NCBI GenBank assembly: GCA_900540955.1
Contig: UQIF01000019.1
Coordinates: 1 to 44,615, forward strand
From: an uncultured Olsenella sp.
GTDB taxonomy: Bacteria > Actinomycetota > Coriobacteriia > Coriobacteriales > Atopobiaceae
DNA length: 44,615 nt
Direction: 5' to 3'
Below are positions 1 to 8,530 of the stretch, piece by piece. A program made the translations under genes and the position numbers. The notes beneath the pieces are model-generated. The model did not search any database and was not told where the DNA came from. It was given only the letters and a program-made list of their open reading frames with translations. Every line of letters starts with the position of its first letter. The first letter of the stretch is position 1.

Positions 1-526
1 TCTGGACGTAGGTGAAGCCGTTGATGCGGGCGATGATCTGGGCGGCGTCCTTGCCGAGGCCGTTCAGGATGACGCGCAGCGGCTTCTGGCGGGCCTTGTT
101 GGCGTTGAGGGCCAGGCCGATGGCGCCCTCGGCGGCGGCGAAGGACTCGTGGCCGGCGAGGAAGGCGAAGCACTCGGTGTCGTCGGAGAGCAGCATGGCG
201 CCGAGGTTGCCGTGGCCGAGGCCGACCTTGCGGTCCTCAGCGACGGAGCCGGGGACGGTGAAGGCCTGGATGCCCTCGCCGATGACGGCGGCAGCCTCAG
301 AGGCGGTCTTGACGCCGCGCTTGATGGCGAGCGCGCAGCCGAGGGTGTAGGCCCACTCGGCGTTCTGGAACGCGATGGACTGGGTGTCGTGGACGATCTC
401 GCGGGGGTTGAAGCCCTTGTCGGTGCAGAGCTTCAGGGCATCCTCGAGGGAGGCGATGCCGTTGTCGGCGAGGCACTTGTTGATCTTCTCGACGCGGCGC
501 TCGTAGCCTTCGAAAGTAACAGCCAT
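1..526 (-). CDS. GGGtGRT-family protein (partial, N-terminal 175 residues)
   Basis: The reading frame opens at an ATG read on the minus strand at 526, preceded by a GGGAGGG-type ribosome site, and stays open to the window edge, so the C-terminus is missing. The N-terminus (MAVTFEGYERRVEKINKC) and the stretch around FLAGHESFAAAEGAIGLALN resemble the conserved family that annotation pipelines call GGGtGRT protein, which is regularly encoded next to a NifU-like Fe-S scaffold, as it is here. The biochemical role of the family is not established; a link to Fe-S assembly is inferred from this neighbour. The diagnostic GGGtGRT motif would lie outside the window. It follows the scaffold gene by 18 bases and is almost certainly co-transcribed with it. 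Confidence 0.8.
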   Translation of the reverse strand, partial: MAVTFEGYERRVEKINKCLADNGIASLEDALKLCTDKGFNPREIVHDTQSIAFQNAEWAYTLGCALAIKRGVKTASEAAAVIGEGIQAFTVPGSVAEDRKVGLGHGNLGAMLLSDDTECFAFLAGHESFAAAEGAIGLALNANKARQKPLRVILNGLGKDAAQIIARINGFTYVQ

Positions 527-544
527 GGTTATATCCCTCCCTTT

Positions 545-1279
545 CTACTCGTGAACGGGGAACGTGCTGGCGACGGAGTGGGTCTCCTCGTCGGTACGCG
601 GGTCGATGTACTTGGCGGCGTTGTCCCACTGGCCGTAGTGGCCCATGGCGCCCTGGATGGCCTCCTCGGGGGCCTTGCCGGCCTTGAGGGCATCGGTGAA
701 CTTTCCGAGGTTGAAGAACTCGAACGCGATGATCTCGTTGTTGTCGTTCAGAGCCATGCGGGTGACGTAGCCCTGGGCGAGCTCGAGGTAACGGGCGCCC
801 TTGGCCTTGGTGCCGAACATGGTGCCGACCTGGGAGCGCAGGCCCTTGCCGAGGTCGTCAAGGGAGGCGCCGACGGGCAGGCCGCCCTCGGAGAACGCGG
901 TCTGGCTGCGGCCGTAGACGATCTGGAGGAAGATCTCGCGCATGGCGACGTTGATGGCGTCGCAGACGAGGTCGGTGTTCAGGGCCTCGAGGATGGTCTT
1001 GCCGGGAAGGATCTCGGCGGCCATGGCGGCGGAGTGGGTCATGCCCGAGCAGCCGATGGTCTCGACGAGGGCCTCCTCGATGACGCCCTCCTTGACGTTA
1101 AGCGTAAGCTTGCAGGCACCCTGCTGCGGGGCGCACCAGCCCACACCGTGCGTGAGGCCGGAGATGTCGGAGATCTCCTTGGCCTGGACCCACTTGCCCT
1201 CCTCGGGGATGGGTGCGGGGCCGTGATACGCGCCCTTGGTAACAGGGCACATATTCTCGACTTCAGCGGAATACTGCAT
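545..1279 (-). CDS. NifU-like iron-sulfur cluster assembly scaffold protein
   Basis: This 244-residue protein resembles the NifU-like scaffold that accompanies GGGtGRT proteins. Cysteines at about positions 11, 49, 56 and 77 (the last in GCSGM) are candidate cluster ligands; the GCSGMTHSAAMAAE stretch is typical of NifU/IscU-like folds. I chose the ATG at 1279 because GGAGAGGAG lies just upstream. A longer reading frame upstream (to 1324) lacks a comparable site. It is the first gene of a two-gene minus-strand operon and probably starts from a promoter near 1390-1400, where the minus strand reads GCCGTAAACT. The cofactor or target enzyme served is unknown. Confidence 0.8.
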   Translation of the reverse strand: MQYSAEVENMCPVTKGAYHGPAPIPEEGKWVQAKEISDISGLTHGVGWCAPQQGACKLTLNVKEGVIEEALVETIGCSGMTHSAAMAAEILPGKTILEALNTDLVCDAINVAMREIFLQIVYGRSQTAFSEGGLPVGASLDDLGKGLRSQVGTMFGTKAKGARYLELAQGYVTRMALNDNNEIIAFEFFNLGKFTDALKAGKAPEEAIQGAMGHYGQWDNAAKYIDPRTDEETHSVASTFPVHE

Positions 1280-1452
1280 GTAATGCTCCTCTCCGTAAAA
1301 TCCCGCGCGGGCCCATGCGCCCACGCGAACCTACCGGCCCCCTCAGGCCGGTCAGAGCTTGCGGTCTGGCCGAAGATGGCCAATCCTCCGATTAGTTTAC
1401 GGCAGTTTTCGCCGAAATGTGACGTTCAGGGGCAAAAACTTGCCGTCTGCCG

Positions 1453-1458
1453 TATAAT
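1453..1458 (+). promoter_or_regulatory. -10 element (TATAAT) giving a leaderless DMT mRNA
   Basis: A perfect TATAAT ends 7 bases before the GTG start codon at 1466. Normal spacing puts transcription start at 1465-1466, so the mRNA would begin at or one base before the start codon. No Shine-Dalgarno sequence is present in this gap. No convincing -35 hexamer is seen. The surrounding GCCGTATAAT resembles GCCGTAGAAT upstream of the asparaginase gene and GCCGTAAACT on the opposite strand near 1395. Confidence 0.6.
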
Positions 1459-1465
1459 CGCGGGC

Positions 1466-2434
1466 GTGATTAACGAGAAGGACATACCAGTCGGGGTTTG
1501 GAAGCTCGCCCTTGCCGGCGCGGCCGCCATCTGGGGCGGTTCGTTCGTCGTCATCAAGGGCGCGCTTGACGTTCTACCCCCCTGTTGGCTCATGTTCGTC
1601 AGGTTCTTCTTCGCAGCCCTCATCGTGGGCGCGCTGTTCTGGAAGCGGGTCCGCCCGCATATGGACGCCAGCCACCTGCGCGCCGGTGCCGTGCTGGGGC
1701 TTCTTTCCGGCACCGCCTTCGTGGTCCAGAACATCGGACTTACCGACACCACCCCCGGGCGCAATGCCTTCCTCACCGCCACCTACTGCGTGATGGTCCC
1801 CTTCGTCAACTGGCTCGTGGCCCGCAAGCGCCCGGGCGCGACGAACCTCGTGGCGGCCGCCCTCGGCATCCTCGGCGTGGGCCTGCTCTCGCTCGGCGAC
1901 GACCTCTCGGTCGGCCTTGGCTGGGGAGACCTCCTCACCCTCGTGTCCGCCGTGCTCTTCGCGTTCCACATCGTCGCGGTCGCGCGCTTCTCCGCCTCTG
2001 GCCACGACGTCATGGCCATGACGGTTGTGCAGCTTGCCGTGAGCTCCGCCGTCTCGCTTGTCGCGGCCGTCCTAGTCGACGGCGCGGTCGACTTCGCCGT
2101 CTTCCTCAACCCGAGCCTGTGGGGCGCGCTCTTCTATCTCGTGATTCTCTCGTCCGCCGTGTGCATGGTCGTGCAGAACCTGGGCCAGGCGCACGTGCCC
2201 CCCGCGCCCGCGTCGCTGATTCTCTCGCTCGAGAGCGTCTTTGCCGTCATCGCGAGCGTCGTTTTCTACGGCGAGGTCGTCACGGCGCGCCTCGCCTGCG
2301 GGTTCGCCTGCATCTTCGTCGCCGTCGTGGTGAGCGAGGTCGGCGCGCCCGCGCTCGCGTGGCTCCGCTCGAGGCTCTCCGGCGGCGATGCCATTGAGGA
2401 TACGGTAGCGATCGCCGAGGAGGCAGACGCTTAA
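1466..2434 (+). CDS. EamA/DMT-superfamily transporter
   Basis: This 322-residue integral membrane protein has about ten hydrophobic segments in two homologous EamA halves. The first begins with the typical LALAGAAAIWGGSFVVIKG, and the second half ends with SLESVFAVIASVVFYGE, the characteristic end of EamA repeats. Family members export amino acids, metabolites or drugs; the substrate here cannot be told. The only reasonable start is the GTG at 1466, because the next methionine falls inside a transmembrane segment, and a TATAAT lies 7 bases upstream, implying leaderless translation. The C-terminal 30 residues are acidic and probably cytoplasmic. Its stop overlaps the next start by one base (TAATG), so the two are translationally coupled. 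Confidence 0.85.
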   Translation: MINEKDIPVGVWKLALAGAAAIWGGSFVVIKGALDVLPPCWLMFVRFFFAALIVGALFWKRVRPHMDASHLRAGAVLGLLSGTAFVVQNIGLTDTTPGRNAFLTATYCVMVPFVNWLVARKRPGATNLVAAALGILGVGLLSLGDDLSVGLGWGDLLTLVSAVLFAFHIVAVARFSASGHDVMAMTVVQLAVSSAVSLVAAVLVDGAVDFAVFLNPSLWGALFYLVILSSAVCMVVQNLGQAHVPPAPASLILSLESVFAVIASVVFYGEVVTARLACGFACIFVAVVVSEVGAPALAWLRSRLSGGDAIEDTVAIAEEADA

Positions 2435-2745
2435 TGTCGCTTCTCGTGCTGCTGTGCGCCGCCGTCGTCTGCACGGGCGCCGTGCTCGTCATTCCTCGCC
2501 CCAAAAACATCCGCGTGAAGCAGCTTGCGGGCGCCTACTGGGCGGTTTCCGCAGCCGTCTTTATCTTTGCCGCCGTGGACAACGGCGGGGTAGGCGATGG
2601 CATGCTCGTGCACTACGACAACCTCGAGAAGCACGCCGCCGCCGGCGCTGCCATCGCCGCAATCGTGCTCTTTGGCTGGGCCGTGTTCTGCCTGTTCAAG
2701 GGCTTCGGAAGGGACCTGGGAAACGATGATCCAAGAGATCGGTGA
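2434..2745 (+). CDS. Small membrane protein of unknown function
   Basis: The 103-residue product has three hydrophobic stretches: the N-terminus, residues about 32-48 and residues about 70-90. I do not recognise a family. The gene starts one base inside the stop codon of the upstream DMT transporter and its 3' end overlaps the nudC start by 20 bases, so it sits in a compact operon. It may act with the transporter, but that is position-based inference only. Conserved-looking features are a positively charged loop (RPKNIRVKQ) after the first helix and a charged C-terminus (GRDLGNDDPRDR). Confidence 0.7.
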   Translation: MSLLVLLCAAVVCTGAVLVIPRPKNIRVKQLAGAYWAVSAAVFIFAAVDNGGVGDGMLVHYDNLEKHAAAGAAIAAIVLFGWAVFCLFKGFGRDLGNDDPRDR

Positions 2746-3616
2746 GCACGTCTTCCGTAACGAGTACGTGGTCTGCGAGCCTAGTGCCTGCGACTACGTT
2801 CTGCACTACCGCGACCGCGGTTGCCTGGTACGCGTGGTCGCCCACGGCAAGGACGCCGCCGACGCCTGGGCGATGGGCAACGAGTTCTGTTTGCCGCGCG
2901 TGGCAGACTTCGGGCGGGCGCCCGAGCGCCTCGTGTACGCCTTCGCCATCGACGACGCGCGCTTCTTCCTAGCCCTTGACGACGAGGTGGCAGAGCCTGA
3001 GGGATTCACCTACGAGGCCATCAACTGGCTGCGCTACGCCGAGCCCGAGGAGCTTCTCTTTGCCGCCGTCACGGGAAGCCAACTCGACCGCTGGTATCGC
3101 GACAACCGCTTCTGCTCGCGCTGCGGCCACCCCACCGAGCTCGGCCCCCGCAGCCGCGAGGTCGTCTGCCCCGAGTGCGCGAAGATCACCTACCCGAAAA
3201 TCTGCCCGGGCATCATCTGCGGCATCGTCGACTGCTCCGGCGAGCGCGAGCGCATCGTGCTCACACGCTACAACGGCCGCACCACGGCGCTGTGGGCGCT
3301 CGTCGCCGGCTTCACCGAGATCGGTGAGCCGCTCGAGGACACCGTGCGCCGCGAGGTCATGGAGGAGGTCGGCCTCAGCGTTAAAAACCTGCGGTTCTAC
3401 AAAAGCCAGCCGTGGAGCTTCTCGGACACGCTGCTCGTGGGCTTCTGGGCTGAGGTGGACGGCGACGACGCCATCCGCGTGGACCACGAGGAACTCAAGG
3501 AAGCACGCTGGTTCGATCGCGACGAGATTCCTCTGGAGCGCACCGGCGATCGCGTGAGCATGACCGGCGAGATGATCGAGCAGTTCCGCCTCCACGGCCG
3601 CGGGGTTCTCAAGTAA
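2726..3616 (+). CDS. nudC: NAD(+) diphosphatase, Nudix family
   Basis: This 296-residue enzyme hydrolyses NAD(H) to NMN(H) and AMP; family members also remove NAD caps from RNA. A zinc ribbon is visible as C130-x2-C133 and C148-x2-C151. It is followed by YPKICPG, a variant of the family YPR motif, and by the Nudix box GFTEIGEPLEDTVRREVMEE running to EVGL (residues 195-217), which supplies the metal-binding glutamates. SQPWSF at 227-232 is the NudC signature that separates it from other Nudix enzymes. The ATG at 2726 was chosen over a longer upstream frame because the family N-terminus begins here and a GGGA-containing site precedes it. The gene overlaps the upstream small membrane ORF by 20 bases and is the last gene of the operon. 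Confidence 0.92.
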   Translation: MIQEIGEHVFRNEYVVCEPSACDYVLHYRDRGCLVRVVAHGKDAADAWAMGNEFCLPRVADFGRAPERLVYAFAIDDARFFLALDDEVAEPEGFTYEAINWLRYAEPEELLFAAVTGSQLDRWYRDNRFCSRCGHPTELGPRSREVVCPECAKITYPKICPGIICGIVDCSGERERIVLTRYNGRTTALWALVAGFTEIGEPLEDTVRREVMEEVGLSVKNLRFYKSQPWSFSDTLLVGFWAEVDGDDAIRVDHEELKEARWFDRDEIPLERTGDRVSMTGEMIEQFRLHGRGVLK

Positions 3617-3642
3617 ATACACCCGCCTGGGGCGCGACCAGA

Positions 3643-3664
3643 AGCTCGGCTATTCGGCCGGGCT
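3643..3664. terminator. Stem-loop between convergent genes
   Basis: AGCTCGGC and GCCGGGCT form an 8-bp stem (one G-U pair on the plus strand) around a 6-base loop, directly after nudC and before the convergent XRE gene. It lacks a clear U-tract, so it may be a weak or Rho-assisted bidirectional terminator. Confidence 0.4.
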
Positions 3665-3925
3665 TCATTCGTAGTTGCGCTCGCGAATCTGGCCCAATGC
3701 CCGCTCGGCCTCTTCTTCCTCGGGCGTCACGTAGTCGATGAGGTCGCCCGGCTTGCAGTTGAGGACTTGGCACATGGCCTCGAGCGTTGAGAAGCGCACG
3801 CCTCGAATCTTTCCGTTCTTGATGTTCGAGAGGTTGACGGTCGAGGTGCCGATGCGCTCTGCGAGCTCGGTCGACGAGATCTTCTTCTCGGCCATGACGC
3901 GGTCGAGCCTCATGACTATGGGCAC
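3665..3925 (-). CDS. XRE-family helix-turn-helix regulator (YozG-like)
   Basis: The 86-residue product is a compact Cro/CI-type DNA-binding domain: RLDRVMAEKKISSTELAERI, then GTSTVNLSNIKNGK as the recognition region and RFSTLEAMCQVLNCKPGDLIDY as the closing helices. This is the pattern of the small YozG-like regulators. The GTG at 3925 was chosen because GGGAGGT lies 6 bases upstream and PIVMRLDRVMAEK matches the usual family N-terminus; an ATG further upstream (near 3953) is less likely. It lies 64 bases downstream of the DUF2975 membrane gene on the same strand, a common pairing in Firmicutes and Actinobacteria. The regulator probably controls that pair, but no target is proven. The acidic C-terminus (TPEEEEAERALG) is unremarkable for the family. 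Confidence 0.85.
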   Translation of the reverse strand: MPIVMRLDRVMAEKKISSTELAERIGTSTVNLSNIKNGKIRGVRFSTLEAMCQVLNCKPGDLIDYVTPEEEEAERALGQIRERNYE

Positions 3926-3989
3926 CTCTTCACCTCCCGTTTCTGTGTGGCCCATTGCTTGGACATGGGCAAAACAATGCGCGATTGTA

Positions 3990-4490
3990 CTAAAGAATCG
4001 AGTCTGAGTCTTCCTGGAGGGCGTTTGCGTAGCGCAGGACGATTGCGAGCGCGATTGTGAACGCGATGAGCACCAGAACTGTGGGGTCGGCGGTGCCCTG
4101 TTGCTCGATATACAGAATTCCGTTGATGTGGGGCACGGGGATCGGCGGGATTCCTGGACGTACGCAGTCAAGTGCGTATTTAATGCCAAGAAGGACTCCG
4201 GCTATGCCGAGTTTCAAAGACTGCGAAGATCCAAATGGTTTTTCCGACCTGTGAATATGCAAAAAGAAGCTGGCGAACAGCAGCGACGCGAGGACAGGCA
4301 TAGTCAGTGAGGCGATTTTGTTCTCGATCCAGCCGTGCTGAAGGTGCTCGTACGATCCGACGCGACTTTGTGCGTAAAGGTAGAGGGCAAGCATCGCCGC
4401 GCAGAGCGCTGCTATTGCAAGCATGAGGAGCGCCGCCACAAGGCTCGACATGCGTGCCCGTCTATACGCCTTTTCGAGCTCGATATCCAT
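3990..4490 (-). CDS. DUF2975-type membrane protein
   Basis: The 166-residue product has four hydrophobic helices (about residues 15-38, 57-75, 90-105 and 133-153) and ends with RYANALQEDSDSIL, which matches the conserved C-terminal motif of DUF2975 proteins (often LQ-x-D-x-DE). Function is unknown in the family. The ATG at 4490 is preserved by AGGAG five bases upstream; an in-frame ATG at 4526 has a poorer site. The gene pairs with the downstream XRE regulator, an association seen widely, so the two probably form a sensor or membrane-stress unit. That role is inference. Confidence 0.7.
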   Translation of the reverse strand: MDIELEKAYRRARMSSLVAALLMLAIAALCAAMLALYLYAQSRVGSYEHLQHGWIENKIASLTMPVLASLLFASFFLHIHRSEKPFGSSQSLKLGIAGVLLGIKYALDCVRPGIPPIPVPHINGILYIEQQGTADPTVLVLIAFTIALAIVLRYANALQEDSDSIL

Positions 4491-4659
4491 GAGGCTCCTG
4501 CCGTTTCTTAGCAAACTTAATGTCATTGTTTAACCGCTCACCGCTAAAAGCAAAGCGCTCGTACTGTTTGCTTTGTAAAGTCATTCTATAAATTAATTAG
4601 ATTAAGTAAAACATAAATTAACACATCTTTTCGCTGTACTGTTCGGATTGGGGGCGAAG
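4491..4659. other. AT-rich divergent intergenic region
   Basis: This 169-base gap separates the DUF2975 gene (minus) from the ABC permease remnant (plus). Positions 4565-4625 are strikingly AT-rich for this genome and contain several TATAAA/TAAATTA-like stretches that could serve as divergent -10 elements. I could not assign a convincing -35/-10 pair on either strand. Confidence 0.5.
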
Positions 4660-6739
4660 ATGGTCACGCGGTTTCTGAGCACTTCGGTTCGCTGGCTCTC
4701 CAGGAGTTTGCTCGCGATGGCGCTGATCGTTGTGTTCGCGGTCCTTGTGAACTTCTCGACGTTCGCAAACGGGAGCGTAGGCTTGGATTTTGGGCAGGAA
4801 ATCGAGATCAACCGCGCGCTCATTGAAGCCGACCCCGAGTTGTCCGCCGGGCTCTGTGGCCAGTCGATCGAGGCGTGGGATGCCGGCGACTATGCCGCGT
4901 TCTTCGAGCTGCGAGCGCAGGAGCTCGAGGATCCCGCACAGGGCATGAAGTCTCGCGCGGAGCTCTATCACGCGATGGCGGCCGATGCCGCCGATGCCGC
5001 GTACAAGCGTGTCTCCGAGTTACCGGCGATTGAGTACCTAGCCTATGCGGACAAGGGCCTTGAATGGCCCGCGACTTGGAATTTGTCGCGCGCGGGGCTC
5101 ATGAGTGAGGGCGACTGGATCTACGCCAGGCGCTGGGGCGGCGTGATTCAGGCGGGGTTCTGCCTGGCTTTGGCTTTGCTGGCGGCTCGGATGCAGCGGC
5201 GGGGGGAGGCTCGCCTCGCAAGCGCCGGTGGGCTGGGGCGCAGACGCCGCCCGCGTGTTCCTCGGAAGCCTTGCGAGCACCGCCGTGATCGCGGCCATCC
5301 TCGCGCTGGTCTGGGCTCCGTCCGTTATTTCCCATGTCGTGGCCAACGGGATCGGCAATCCATCGTTTCCCGTGCTTGCGGGGTCGGGGAGCGAGTATTG
5401 GGTGAGCTCCGCAGGCGTGGCAGTGGTGGAGGGCGCTGTTCTATGGCTGCTGCAAATCCTCATGTGGTCGCTTCTTGCGCAGACGAGCATCGCCCTCTTC
5501 GACAACGTGGCACCGGGCGGGTTTATGGGCGCGGCCGTGCTCGTTATCGGTTGGTCTGCGCTCGCGCCCGAGCTGCGCCGCTCGCTCGGCGACGTCGCGC
5601 GCTTCTTGCCGTCGACGTACCTGGACGTGCACGGAACCGTGGGGTCAACGACGTATTTCCCGAGCCTTCTGCCGCTTGAGGGGCTGAGCTTCGCGAACGG
5701 CTGCCTTGCCTTCGGTTGGGCGATCGCGCTTTTGGCTGCCGCGGTCGTCGTGTGGGGCCTCGCTGGAAAGAAGCGCCCCGCGCTCTCGGTCCCGGGCAGC
5801 GGCCCCAAAGGCCTTGCCTCGAGCGGGCAGGACCAAGCCGCCGCAATTGATTCCCGTCCTGATCGGGCGTCCTTCGCTGCCTGCATCTCCAGCTTCGCAA
5901 AGCCCCTGCTCGCAAGGCCGCTCCCGTATGCTCTCGCGGCCGCCGCCGCGCTCGTTCTCGCGGGGCCGCACCTTCTGGGGCTCGGCCCCGACCCCGAGCC
6001 GTACTCGCCCGAGTGCCTCAAGAACGCGCGGACGCAGATCTCGGTCGCGGAGGGCAGCTACGAGCAGGGGAGCGCCGAGCGGGAGGCCTGCGCGCGCCTG
6101 CGCGGGCTTCTTTCCGCGTATCTCAACGACACCGCGGGCCGCGCCGGCGTCAAGGCGCTCGCGGACTATAAGCGCGAGCTGGGCGTCCTCGCCTGTGACG
6201 GGAGCCCGCTGGCCTCTGAGCTCGATGTGGATGCGGGCCGCGTCGAGGGAGAGGCCGCTTTCCTCGAGACGGTTTCCGAGCTTCCCGAGCCCGTGCTCTA
6301 CGGCTCCGCGCGGCAGATGCCGTTGCTCGCGTACCTGGGATATGTTTCCGTTGTCGTGCCGGCGATTGCGTGGGCGATGCCCGCCCTCGCGCTCTGCGCG
6401 GCGCTCGTTCGGATGCGAACGAACGGCAGCCTGGTGCAGCAGGCGCCGGTGCCCGCGCGAACGCAGGCGGCCGCGTCCTTCATCGCCTGCGGTACCGTCG
6501 CGCTCGCGATCGGGGCGGCGGCGCTTCTGCCGACGGCGTTGCTGTGCGTGGCGTCCGGCGCAGGCCTCGGCGGGGGAGATTACCCGTTCCTCACGTTCGG
6601 CGCCGGGGGATTCCTCGTTCGCCCCGCCGCCCCGCGCGCGGTCTCCTCGTCGGCGCTTGCTTGCGCGTCCTCGGTTTTCGTGATCCTTATGGGGTCCTTC
6701 TTGCCAACGATTCTGGAGGTGCGACATGCTGCGCGTTGA
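4660..6739 (+). pseudogene. ABC transporter permease, frameshifted at a G run
   Basis: Two frames must be joined to give a sensible protein. Frame A runs from the ATG at 4660 to about 5200; frame B continues to 6739. The switch fits a six-G run at 5201-5206: removing one G restores ARMQRRGRLASQAPVGWGAD. The corrected protein is an internal duplication: RLASQAPVGWGADAARVFLG in the first half matches SLVQQAPVPARTQAAASFIA in the second, and each half has an N-terminal helix, a long extracytoplasmic loop and membrane helices. This is ABC-2-like permease architecture. The second half looks about 100 residues shorter than the first, so a deletion is also likely. The next gene is a truncated ABC ATPase. 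The lesion could instead be a sequencing error or slippage-based phase variation. Confidence 0.7.
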
Positions 6740-7310
6740 CGACCTGAGCGTCCGCTATGGAAAGAAGCTCGTGATCGACCACGTGAGCGCCGGCTTCAAG
6801 CCCGGGCGCATCTACGGCCTCGTGGCGCCCAACGGCTACGGCAAGTCGACGCTGCTGCGCGCCATGGCGGGCACGGGGAACGGCTGCGCGGAGGGTGCGG
6901 TCTTGGTGGATGCGGACGAGTGCGCGGGCATCGAGGCGCGCCGCCGCGTCTTCTACGCGCCTGGGGAGGGAACGCTGCTGTATCCCGGCCTCACGGCCGC
7001 CGACCACCTCAAGATGGCGCGCGACCTTTGGGCATCGGACGCCGACCTTTCCCGCGTGGCCGCCGCGTGCCGGGTGGACGGCTTCGGGCGCAAGCGGGTC
7101 CGCTCCTTCTCGCAGGGCATGAAGCAGCAGCTCACGCTCGCCATCGCCTACGCCACGGGGGCGCGCTACCTCCTGCTGGACGAGCCGATGAACGCGCTCG
7201 ACCCCACGAACGTCGCCGCGCAGGCCTTGGGCGGGCGGATTCGCGGGAGGTGGCTCCTAGAGAGCTGTTCCCTGCGAGTCGGCCTTCTTTGCAATGGGGA
7301 GGCTGTATAG
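6726..7310 (+). pseudogene. ABC transporter ATP-binding protein, C-terminally truncated
   Basis: The 194-residue product has most of a nucleotide-binding domain: Walker A APNGYGKST (first glycine of the usual GPNGAGKST replaced by Ala), signature SFSQGMKQQLTLA, and Walker B YLLLDEP followed by MNALDPTNVA. Homology stops near base 7215. The remaining residues (AQALGGRIRGRWLLESC and on) are unlike any ABC protein, and the switch histidine is absent. It should not be a functional ATPase. GGAGG lies seven bases before the ATG, and the gene overlaps the permease remnant by 14 bases, confirming an original operon. Truncation may have resulted from insertion of the ATPase gene and palindromic element downstream. 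Confidence 0.75.
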
Positions 7311-7370
7311 CCAGGGTTTCTCGCAAGGAAAAGAGCGCGAAAGGGCACGGATACGCTTCAAGTTGACCAA

Positions 7371-7410
7371 TTAGGAAAATTAGGAAAAAATAGGAAAAAA
7401 AGGAAAGGAG
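7371..7410 (+). repeat. Four ~10-bp A-rich tandem units spanning the ribosome site
   Basis: The segment reads as consecutive units TTAGGAAAAT, TAGGAAAAAA, TAGGAAAAAA and AGGAAAGGAG. The second and third are identical and the last forms the Shine-Dalgarno sequence of the gene starting at 7416. Slippage here could alter unit number and move upstream promoter elements relative to the start. Confidence 0.75.
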
Positions 7411-7415
7411 AGTCG

Positions 7416-8513
7416 ATGCGCAAAGACACGATTTTCTCGCCAGCATTCGGAAACAGGCCTACATACCTCGTCGGCAGAGAATCTGTTCTCGAGGACTTGT
7501 GCTTGGGGCTTGAGTCGATGCCGGGGAGCAAAGAGCGCTCAACGGTTCTTTTGGGCCAGCGCGGGAGCGGCAAGACGGTTCTTCTTTGGGAGTTGGCGGA
7601 TCGTGCGGCCGCGCAGGGATTCGTCGTCGCTTCCCCGACCATTGCCTCTGACGGTATGCTCGCCAGAATCGTCGAGAAAATCCAGGACGCTGGCACCAGA
7701 TTCGTGTCGGATGCCCCACATGTTTCTGGCGGGACTGTAGGCGTCTTCAGCTTTGAGGTGGGACTTGAGTTCAGCAGAGATGTCGAGCAGACCAAGTCCG
7801 CGCAGTTCAAGCTAACTCAGTTGGTGAGGAGGCTCAGCAAACAGGGGCGCGGCGTTTTGATCCTGGTGGACGAGCTCCAGGCAAACTCGCAAGATGTTCG
7901 CGAGCTAGTCGCGGTCTATCAAGAACTCATCGGCGAAGGGCTGAATGTGGCCCTCGTAATGGCAGGACTGCCGGGCGCGGTTTCGGCGACGTTGAACGAT
8001 AGAGTCCTGACCTTTCTGAACCGCGCGCGAAAGGTTTCTCTTGGCCCACTGCCCACCATGGACGTGGAGGCGTTCTATGCCAGCGCCTTCGGTAAGCTGA
8101 AGGTGGGTGCATCGTCTGCGCAAGTGCTGCGAGCCGCGCAGACCGCTCAGGGATCGCCCTATCTCATGCAGCTGGTCGGCCACGGAATTGTGTTGCGGGC
8201 GGAAGGAGACACTTTGTCGGACGAGACGTTTGATGCTGCCGTCGCCTCGGCCCGTCGTGAGTTCGAGAACGATGTCTGTGAGACCACGCTTGCGGCGCTC
8301 TCGGACATGGACGTCCGTTTTCTTTGCGAGATGGCGTTGGATGAGGGGGAGAGCTCGACCGCAAGGGTTGCCGAGCGCCTGGACGTTACCGTCGACTATG
8401 CGCAGAAGTACCGCAAGCGCCTCATCGACGCCGGTGTGCTCGAGTCCTCTGGTTGGGGAAAGGTCAGGATCTGCGTTCCGTTGCTCGAAGGGTACCTGCG
8501 CGAGCGGCAATAA
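7416..8513 (+). CDS. AAA-type ATPase with C-terminal winged helix, function unknown
   Basis: The 365-residue product opens with a region typical of AAA_16/ORC-like ATPases (PTYLVGRESVLEDL). It carries Walker A GQRGSGKT at 47-54 and Walker B GVLILVDE at 146-153. It continues with a sensor-like segment (LNVALVMAGLPGAV) and a predicted winged-helix domain in the last ~80 residues (TARVAERLDVTVDYAQKYRK). Such proteins may regulate, load or remodel nucleic-acid complexes; single-gene versions like this are widespread in Actinobacteria and uncharacterised. It starts at an ATG with GGAG five bases upstream. Base composition looks lower in GC than the neighbours, and it sits between a truncated ABC ATPase and a large palindrome, which suggests acquisition by transfer. 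Confidence 0.75.
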   Translation: MRKDTIFSPAFGNRPTYLVGRESVLEDLCLGLESMPGSKERSTVLLGQRGSGKTVLLWELADRAAAQGFVVASPTIASDGMLARIVEKIQDAGTRFVSDAPHVSGGTVGVFSFEVGLEFSRDVEQTKSAQFKLTQLVRRLSKQGRGVLILVDELQANSQDVRELVAVYQELIGEGLNVALVMAGLPGAVSATLNDRVLTFLNRARKVSLGPLPTMDVEAFYASAFGKLKVGASSAQVLRAAQTAQGSPYLMQLVGHGIVLRAEGDTLSDETFDAAVASARREFENDVCETTLAALSDMDVRFLCEMALDEGESSTARVAERLDVTVDYAQKYRKRLIDAGVLESSGWGKVRICVPLLEGYLRERQ

Positions 8514-8530
8514 GAACGAGACCAGACGAC

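Noticed and set aside
4648..4659. TTG start for the permease at 4648
   Set aside because: ATG 4660 has a nearby G-rich site and gives a typical signal-anchor N-terminus.
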